NCBI GenBank assembly: GCA_037176885.1
Contig: JAWWNJ010000153.1
Coordinates: forward strand, 248,001-312,000
Length of the DNA stretch: 64,000 nucleotides
From: Favolaschia claudopus
Taxonomy: Eukaryota; Basidiomycota; Agaricomycetes; Agaricales; Mycenaceae
Direction of reading: 5' to 3'
Shown: positions 57,030-64,000 of the stretch, piece after piece
Position numbering within the stretch: position 1 is the first letter of the stretch
How the letters are laid out: each line of letters opens with the position of its first letter
The notes under the pieces: model-generated
The model's database searches: none
The model's input: only the letters and a program-made list of their open reading frames with translations
Told to the model about the DNA's origin: nothing
Made by a program: the position numbers and the translations under genes

Positions 57030-57690
57030 TTACGACGCCGCCGCGTTCCTGTTGAATTGCGCATAGGTCTGCGTAGCGCTTGGGTTGATAGCGAAGGTCA
57101 TTCCGGCACCTGGTAAAATTGAATCAAACTACATCTCAATCCAGCAAAAATGAGGAAGAACGCACGGCAGTGAGCACCAGCAGCTTGCATGCAGGCTCCG
57201 AAGTGAGGGTTGGTGTCGCGGACGGTGTAGACGAACTTGGGCATGGAGCCGTCGAGGTCGGAGAGGCTGTAGAGTTCCATGAGTTGGATGAAGTATTGAT
57301 GCGAAGGAGAAACTTAGTAGGGCGTACAAGCCAGAGTCAAAGCCGTTGGGCCCGACGCCACCGCGGGGAGGAGGGCAGACGGCGCCGGAGAAGTTGGTGG
57401 AGGTGACAGAGTCTGAGATATCAAATGTAATTGGATTCTGCGGTATGGTCTGCGAAGGGATAGACAGTGCGTACGGTTGCGAGATACCCTGCAAGTCGAG
57501 TAAGGCGTTGACAAAGAGAGAAAAAAATTGCGCGAGATGGAGCTTACACAGTGAAAGTGACAGTGTCACCGACGGCGGCGGTAATCGTGTTGGGAGTGAA
57601 CGTCAGGCCGTTGTTTGCGCCAACCGTGACTGCGTGGTCCGCCGCAAAGATGGCGGGGATGAGAGCGAGAAAGACGAGCTTGGAGAACAT
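57030..57690 (-). CDS. Secreted cupredoxin-like protein, copper ligands missing
   Basis: Starts MFSKLVFLALIPAIFAADHA, a signal peptide, then 'VTVGANNGLTFTPNTITAAV' and 'GDTVTFT', the typical fungal extracellular cupredoxin N-terminus. Later exons give 'NFSGAVCPPP', 'NGFDSG', 'PKFVYTVRDTNPHFGACMQ', then 'AAGAGMTFAINPSATQTYA'. In copper-binding relatives the segment reads Y-C-x-Q-x-x-H-C-x-x-G-M; here the H-C part is absent, and the usual 'NH(T/S)(V/I)T' is 'NPIT', lacking the first His. Four exons; the second intron acceptor is uncertain. A single-domain secreted protein that probably does not bind copper in the classical way. Confidence 0.65.
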
Positions 57691-59989
57691 TGTAGTAGAG
57701 GCTAGTATTTGCTTTTATGAAATACTGAGGGACGTACCTCATAGACAAAGCCTTTTTATACGTTTTGCGTTGAACTTAATTCAGCATGAGGTCAGCAAAC
57801 GACTAGACGTCGGATTCATTTAGCCACGCGTCGGCGAAAGTCATTCTCACCTGAACGAACGAATGAACACATTCAAGTTGACCGTTTGAACATCACGGGC
57901 TGATCATTCAGGAACGAGAACGTCAAAGAAGTCGGCGATATGAGGCATTTGTTGGGCTCACCGTAGCTGAGGAGGCAAATGAAAAGCGAGAGATTGCGAT
58001 ACCTTTACAAGTTGTGCGAAATTCAGGGACGATAAGCATACCAAGAGCGAGATTTTCAAAGAACCAGAGTTAAGACACCGCTAGTTTGTGAGAACGGGGA
58101 CGGGATTGACATGGGCACGCGGTTCTTTTGATAACAGGATCCGGGACATAAGGTTGCAGAAAGGTCTGTCAGATTGTTAAAGTCGATTTGACAGAGCTCC
58201 TCGAACAGGTCGGGAAAATGGACAAGGCGTCTGAGACTGCTTGGGATTGTTCAAAGGGGAGCACACATCTGCGAAACTAGAGATCCAAATTCGCGGCCAA
58301 GTTGACTTACAGAAACCTGCCATCATGCTCCGTGAACAAAGTGTGAACAAACTTTCTCGGGGCCGGCGAATTCGCCGTTCACAAAGTCTCTATTCAAGTC
58401 CAATGGGTTCGTTGCAATGACTAAATTCAAGTGGGTAAATAGTCGGAACCGAACCTGTACAAAGGTAGACAGTACCAGGTTAATTCAACGACTTGCTCTG
58501 TGCGTTCAGCCAGGCAATGCTCGGCACCCGGTAGAATGTCAAAAAACTTTTGCCGGTGTGAGAATGGATGAGAAAGTTTGCTCGAAACAGTACAAGTGGG
58601 AACGGAACGTACTACGATGACATGTTTGACTTGAGAAAAGAAGTGATTGACGCATTTACACTGCGGAAGCGAACTTGAAATTCGACAGTAAGGCGGACAC
58701 TGCGGGTGAACAGCCAGGCTGAATAGTGTGGTATCAGGGTGATATTGTATTCATGGCTTCCCTTATCCATTGTGCCTGATACATTCCTTTTTGCTGGTTT
58801 TTGTGGAGTCAAAACATTTTGCAGCATGCACATGGTGGTTGCGGAGAGAGAAGCGTCGGGACTTGCCGACCATCGTGATGTGATCTTGTGTGACCAGTGT
58901 CACGCTTACTGCTGTCTTCCTCGCACCACGATGTCGAAAATTCAAAAGGCTACGAGCTGCTAGTTTATGAAGCCCACCCGTTCTTTCTGTCGTCCTACTA
59001 CCGAATGTGGTCAAAATCTGGGCCGAATCTTCAATTTTCTCCCGGTCCAAGTCCTGATTCAATGGTCTGTCTTCAGTGCCCTGGGTCTGCCGATTTTCTT
59101 GGGAACCTTCATTCACCCAGTATGTATATATTCAAGCACTGTCTCGCACGCGTGCACCTCGCTCTCGTTCTCGGTAAAGTCGGACTTGATCGTCTTCGGC
59201 ACCGTATCTGAATTGCCCTCATTCAGAGAGCAGATTCGTCTATTTTAGGACAACTCTTTTCCCGCGCAAAGACCAGAAGAGTTTTAAGTTCGGCTTGGCT
59301 CTGTCTTCATTTCTATACCGAGCTCAGAGCTTCCCAAGCATTGCCTTGTTCCGAGTCGGCCAGCCGCCACCTACAACGCAATGAGTAGTCATCCCGTCTC
59401 TGTATCCCGCGCAGACATGGCTCAAAGAACAAGGGTGCTCTCAAATCAATGGAAACCAATAGACATCCTTTTCCTTATCAGGTGCGTATTCTTCTCTTTC
59501 ATGTGGTCAGCGAATCGTTGACAATTTGGGTTCATGATTTACCCGTTTTCCGATCTAGTTCCGAGACCCAGCTTCACGCTTGGCGATGGCAATACCGAAG
59601 AGGACAGCGAGCTATTACCGTCTGGTTTCTTTCCCTTCCCTCGTGGTAATCGATCTGCTGGCTGCACACTGAGAATCTTACCGTATGCAAGATCGTTTCC
59701 TCCTTCAAACCCTCCTGTGCTCAGGCTCGCTCCGACTTCACAATATTCACCCGCCCAGACGGCTGACTACCATAGAGTACACTAGGATCTTGTCCGGCGT
59801 TGTAGTGGCTCTAAAATGTAGCGATGCTGTCTGGTATGGGTCGCTTTCCAATTCCCCGTTTCACAATGATTCGAGGGTTTGACGCTTAGCACGGTACCCA
59901 TCGCCCGCCCGCGCAGATCGATATCCGACGGGGACCGCATAAAAAGCCTCTCCGTCGCACGGGTCTTGTATATGTGTTTACTTCACGCT
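57691..59989. other. Intergenic; no supported gene
   Basis: Several short frames on both strands. A two-exon reading is possible from ATG at 59381 (MSSHPVSVSRADMAQ, joined after ILFLI to SSETQLHAW, 63 codons), but nothing supports it. Confidence 0.4.
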
Positions 59990-60336
59990 ATGCATTTCAG
60001 TCCCACTTTCCCTGCCTTCATCGTGCTCGCTTTTGGAGCGATTTTCCAAGCTGCAGCAGCTCCCAATGCCAACGTCGACTCCTCGAGCTTGACTCGGCGC
60101 AACTGTACGTTCCCTTACTCGCGTCTCCACCAATTCCGCTGCCTAACAAGCGTTTTAATATTAATTCAGGGTGCGGCTACGAGCGCAGTTGCTCGTGCAC
60201 GCCGAACACAAAGACGGGATGCAAACTAACCTTGGACAAATGCTCGGGGCAATTCTACTGGCCTACGACATGCACAGGCTGCGATCCGTGCGTGGAGGCG
60301 TGTGTTGATTTCTGTAAGTATTCTGCTTGGTCTTAA
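59990..60336 (+). CDS. Small secreted cysteine-rich protein
   Basis: Signal peptide MHFSPTFPAFIVLAFGAIFQ followed by AAAAPNANVDSS and a probable dibasic processing site (LTRRN). An intron (donor GTACGT, acceptor AATTCAG) joins to 'WCGYERSCSCTPNTKTGCKL', 'CSGQFYWPTTCTGCDPCVE' and 'ACVDFC'. Ten cysteines in a mature domain of about 55 residues suggest a disulfide-rich fold. The 3' end may instead splice at GTAAGT after DF to a codon completing Cys plus stop; either way the Cys count is unchanged. An upstream in-frame Met (59972) is possible. No family recognised; typical of secreted effector-like or cell-wall proteins. Confidence 0.65.
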
Positions 60337-60793
60337 GTTGCGACGTCGTAATTATTTTGGATCACTTGGTTAGTTACGTGCCTTCCTCAGGCTGAAGCCA
60401 AGGCGTGAATTGAAGTTAGAAGAATGCGAAGTCTTGTTCGCTTTGAATTAATGAAGATTTGTTCGAGAACCATTGGCCGATTTCCAACTCATACTTCGAC
60501 AAAAAGAAACCTCCTCCGCTGAATTTCCTTTGAGTCGATTTCGGTCTCTTAGGTGTCATTATTCAAATTTGATTGGGAAAAATGAGATGAGGGGACACGA
60601 TCCGTGAAGGCCTAGTGTGAGAACCAGAGCCGAACACGGTTCCGTCTCCGAACTACTAGCTCAAACTCGTAGAGTTTACTCCAAATTCTCAATCTCAATT
60701 CGGGATTGCGTTGAACACTCAACAAAATCAAATTAAACCTATGAGACGATCCCGATAAGAACAAAAGAGTGTGAATGAACGCTTCCCCTCCCC
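60337..60793. other. Convergent spacer, no gene seen
   Basis: Tail-to-tail spacer between the two cysteine-rich secreted-protein genes. No motif seen. Confidence 0.45.
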
Positions 60794-61617
60794 TCAAGCG
60801 TTGGTGCACGAAAAAGACTTGACATCAGTCAATCCCAACGAGCTCAACTCCACCAAATCCGAGGGTTGATCAATGATCGCAGACGCGCCGGAGCAATCCT
60901 CATCCCTACGCCACCTGTGTCAGAACAACAACTCCTCTCAAGACAACCCGAAAGAAAACGTACTCGAAAACGTCACACGTCGTTCCCTCAGATGTCAGCG
61001 AGATACCAACAAACGGCGTGCTGAACCGAGGCGGCGCGGAACATCCATCGGTGACGGTGGACGCTTGGAAGCAGTCTTTTCCGTTCACGTCGGAGAAGCA
61101 GAGGTTGAGTGTGTCGGCGTCGGAGGTGCAGAGGAAGGACGCGACGGTGGGGAGGCCGAGGGTGTTTAGGTCGACTGTGCCGGCGCTGTTGAAGAGGACG
61201 GCGGGGAGGCCGGGGCCGTCGCATTCGCGTTCGCTGTAATACAACATCATGAGTATGGATTTAGGAAAGTGTTTGTGTAGAAGGGATGATGGGATGAGGA
61301 TGAGTGGGTATCGTGACGAGACGCACGGAGAGAGAATGCATTCGGTGCCTGGGGCCGAGAGGGATGCGGTTGTGAAGTCCGTGCTGAATAGGGGGAGATC
61401 CACGCATCCGGCGGGGTCAGCGCTGGCTTGGAAGCATTCGTCTTCGGTGAAACAGAATGTGACGATGTTGTCGCGGGTTGGAAGCTGAGGAAACAGACAT
61501 ATTTAATATTGATCCTGCAGGTCAGCAAGCAACGAAACCGACGATTGCGCTCGCGGATGTCAACGATGCGAGAAGGAGAGCAAAGAAAGTGGTGCGAGGA
61601 AGGAATGTGTTGTGCAT
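60794..61617 (-). CDS. Secreted cysteine-rich protein with internal repeats
   Basis: Signal peptide MHNTFLPRTTFFALLLASLT ending near SASA. An intron then gives 'LPTRDNIVTFCFTEDECFQA'. The mature protein repeats a module: 'FCFTEDECFQASADPAGC' with 'GTEC' corresponds to 'LCFSDVNGKDCFQASTVTDG' with 'GTTC', and 'ECDGPGLPAVLFNSAGTVDL' with 'NTLGLPTVASFLC' corresponds to 'DCSGASAIIDQPSDLVEL' with 'SSLGLTDVKSFSC'. So it holds about two and a half copies of a Cys-rich unit. The last junction (GAGTACG donor, ACACAG acceptor) gives 'FEWRRDEDCSG' and a stop after SCTNA. Four exons. Family unknown; probably disulfide-stabilised in the cell wall or medium. Confidence 0.7.
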
Positions 61618-63268
61618 GCTGGGTATTTTGGAATCGAGGGGAACAAAGTAGCTCTGAGAAAGGAGGCAACGAACGCGCAGGGTCTTTATAAGTAGACGAG
61701 GATCTCGGAATGCTGATACCCGAAAAGATCGACAGTTCCGCTTCTTGTTATTACCAGGATGCGATGTATCATGTCTTGAGCTGGCAGATCGTTGCCCGTT
61801 GCAGCCGCGTATAATTAGCAGCACATTCAAAGCACTGCCGTAGACCGCAAGATGCTTTCGCAGGAACGGAAGTAAAGAAGAAGTGGGTACTGACGATCCA
61901 TGTTGCAAAGTACAGAATGTCGCCGATTTTACTTGGGGCATGAAGGCTGTGGAATCCAATAGATTTCCGAAAGCGCGCGCCAAAAAATAGATGTCTTGTC
62001 GTGAATGTGTGAACGTTGTGGCTTGTCGCGTTCGCTGCTGATGCAACATCTGTTCGACGACTCGGAGGCGAAATCGACGGCCAATACTGAACCAATGTAC
62101 GAGCTTTGTCGCGTTGTGGAAGACGACGAAGTACTGGCTTTCGGAAGTCCCAAAAGTAATAGATGAAGGCAGGAAGCAAGGCGTAAAACGAGGCTGTGTG
62201 ACTTGGTCCTCGTTGCCGTGGCAGCCGTGCGTATTTGATCTTGATGCCATCAAATGCGCCAAAACGTGTTCTTGGGTTGTTCCTGACGCTCATCTCGACT
62301 CCCTAGATGCTTCCATCTCATTTACTTACTGTTGAGACTGGGATCCAGCTTCTGCAAAATGCAACTCCTAGGACAGGACACAAGTAACTGGCTGGCTGAT
62401 ACAGGGGACCTGGGTTTTGCTTGAAGTCACGGTTGCGCGGCGGCGCCTTGCGCAATGCGTCGGTGTTTTGGAATCGTTCTGGCCTCGTGCTCCGGAATTC
62501 GAGTTGATCCTGTGTCGACTCGCCGCCATATACAGTCTTCGGCGACAATCATTCTCCGGGCTATTTGCGGACATCGGAAATACTTTTAGTCAATCTTCTA
62601 ATAACTGCCAGTGAAGGCGCAGATTGGGCCCGGAGCGCGGGCATGAGGCTTCTCAAAGTTAATTGCTGCGGGACTTTACTCGTTCCTGGAAATGGAGTAG
62701 GTGACGGTAAACTCTCCGGAAACGATTGTACATGCAGACTGTACACTAACACAACGCTCCATTCATGCTAAATACTATCTCAACCAATTCCGATCCTGCC
62801 TAGACTGTAACGGTTCATTGACATCATGTGTCATCTAACCTCTCCTCCCCCCACTCCATCGTATGTAATTGGTCCCCTCCCCCGCATTGAACGATTGGCT
62901 AACCAGATAAATATCATCCCCAGAATAACCTCTTCTTCGCGTTCGATGCAGGTCTTCATCTGATTGGGCCTGGCTTATCACAGTAGGCTGGCAGCGTTTA
63001 TATTCTGAAGCGTCTTCGCACTCATTCCAGCTGTAGCTTTCATACATAGCCTCAGCTAATAGCGCCTTCCGAATGGCCACAACTAGCGCCATCCGCCCTG
63101 GAATGGAGGCTAGCTCAGTCCTATATAGGCTCGCTACCCTATGATCACTTCACTCCAGGACTTACCTACCACCCAGTCAATCCCAAGGTACGCTTCATCC
63201 ATCTTCCCTTTCCCTCCTCCTCATCAAACATCAACGCAAGCAAATTCACCCCACATAACCCCGCCGCG
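61618..63268. other. Intergenic with promoter of second avidin
   Basis: Minus-strand frames at 61769-62293 and 62835-63092 lack motifs and are probably fortuitous. The right end is the promoter of the avidin gene. Confidence 0.45.
63122..63128 (+). promoter_or_regulatory. TATA box of the second avidin gene
   Basis: TATATAG 147 nt upstream of the start codon. Confidence 0.4.
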
Positions 63269-63769
63269 ATGAAAGCCGGATTCGATTACACCCAGCTCAG
63301 CGGCACCTGGCACAACGAGCTCGGCTCCATCATGACCCTCACCGCCGACAAAAACGGCGGCCTCACAGGCACCTACAATTCCGCCGTCGGCGAAGCCGAA
63401 GACGCGTACATCCTCACAGGCCGCTTCGACACCGCCCCGCTCGCGGACGAAGGGGTCGCTCTCGGCTGGGCGGTGTCCTGGAAGAACGACAAGGAGGACG
63501 CGAATAGCGCTACGACCTGGAGCGGGCAGTTCTTCCCCGGCGACTCGGAAGGAGATGCGATGACGACGAAGACGATTTTGACTCAGTGGCTGTTGACTTC
63601 GGGTACGAAGGCGGGGGATGTTTGGGAGTCGACGCTTATTGGGCATGATGAATTTGTGCCTGAGCCGCCGAATGAAGAGAGGATTGCGCGGGCGAAGGCG
63701 GCGAGTTTTGCCTCGCCTCGCCCTGAGCATATTATTGCGAAGAAGAAGAAGTATGGGAACAGGCAGTGA
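63269..63769 (+). CDS. Avidin-family biotin-binding protein (tamavidin-like)
   Basis: Homologue of mushroom tamavidins and bacterial streptavidin, 166 residues, no intron, no signal peptide. All main biotin contacts are present (streptavidin numbers in brackets): N16 (N23), S20 (S27), Y36 (Y43), S38 (S45), W71 (W79), S80 (S88), T82 (T90), W84 (W92), W107 (W108), W119 (W120), D127 (D128). Typical segments: 'LSGTWHNELGS', 'GTYNSAVG', 'NSATTWSGQF', 'TQWLLTSGT', 'WESTLIGHD'. After the barrel a basic tail of about 37 residues (ARAKAASFASPRPEH, IIAKKKKYGNRQ) exceeds the family norm. Expected to bind biotin tightly as a tetramer, perhaps defending against biotin-requiring organisms. Confidence 0.95.
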   Translation: MKAGFDYTQLSGTWHNELGSIMTLTADKNGGLTGTYNSAVGEAEDAYILTGRFDTAPLADEGVALGWAVSWKNDKEDANSATTWSGQFFPGDSEGDAMTTKTILTQWLLTSGTKAGDVWESTLIGHDEFVPEPPNEERIARAKAASFASPRPEHIIAKKKKYGNRQ

Positions 63770-64000
63770 TTTAGCGCGGATTTCTAAGTTTTGAATGATT
63801 TGTGGCCATGGCTCGAAATGTACAATTATATTCTTTGCGTTCACTTCAAGTTGACCCTCACGCCGATGCTCGGGACTGGAATTCTTTGTGAGAACGGCAT
63901 TTGCTGTTCCAACTCCCGGGCGTCAGCATCAGGCGCTGCCGGTCAGCCGAATACCGGCAACCACCTCGGCAATGCGACAGGTTTTTCCGAGTCGAAGTAT
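63770..64000. other. Avidin 3' flank; possible start of another gene
   Basis: 3' UTR, then a plus-strand frame reading 'CENGICCSNSRASASGAAG' to the window edge. This could be an exon of a next secreted-type gene but is too short to call. Confidence 0.2.

Noticed and set aside
61769..62293. 174-codon minus-strand open frame
   Set aside because: No motif, no splice-supported extension, and competing frames on the same strand.

Overview
The window is nuclear DNA of a filamentous basidiomycete, probably an Agaricomycete mushroom. The genes are dense and multi-exonic, with introns mostly of 50-65 nt, GT-AG borders and CTAAC-type branch points. The families present are typical of that group: F-box/LRR expansions, tamavidin-like avidins, Ctr copper transporter, GH5 exo-beta-1,3-glucanase, Helitrons and DDE-integrase elements. 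No bacterial or organellar features were seen. All splice junctions were read by eye and not tested against transcripts.

Positions 1-22,750 are mainly host genes: Ctr copper transporter, SAM methyltransferase, MFS transporter, alpha/beta hydrolase, an avidin paralogue, a large multi-exon membrane protein, and several F-box or F-box-like genes. Three loci (3252-4560, 13780-13960 and 15778-17060) belong to one family that starts with a 'M(A/Q)(Q/R)..P(L/I)E' motif. One looks intact, one carries a 1-nt frameshift and one is a short relic. The two long copies share a four-exon structure ending in a seven-codon exon.

Positions 22,750-39,300 are transposon territory. A 748-bp element with about 107-bp inverted arms (23511-24258) lies next to a candidate 13.9-kb composite DNA element (about 24280-38182). 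The large element carries a DDE integrase, a small broken ORF, a cytochrome-b5/MAPR-like protein, an AT-hook protein, an unknown Ser/Pro-rich protein, and a long protein with repeated Cys/His modules and a HECT-like ubiquitin-ligase domain. Its proposed ends share imperfect inverted termini, an identical 13-bp palindrome in subterminal repeat clusters, and a 9-bp candidate target duplication with one mismatch. I cannot assign it to a named family, and it is my main candidate for something undescribed. A hAT-type MITE with a perfect 8-bp target duplication follows at 38741-39257.

Positions 39,600-47,900 hold a zinc-dependent alcohol dehydrogenase and a Helitron (41838-46724) whose Rep-helicase gene has no unexplained stop. 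The Helitron sits between A and T inside an F-box gene: the F-box reading frame continues across the reconstructed empty site.

Positions 48,000-64,000 hold host genes again: a type-II-membrane GH5 exo-beta-1,3-glucanase with a 789-nt intron, several secreted proteins (one unknown, one cupredoxin-like without copper ligands, two small cysteine-rich) and a second avidin. The second avidin keeps every expected biotin contact. The first, 48 kb away, has changed two of them, which suggests divergence after duplication.
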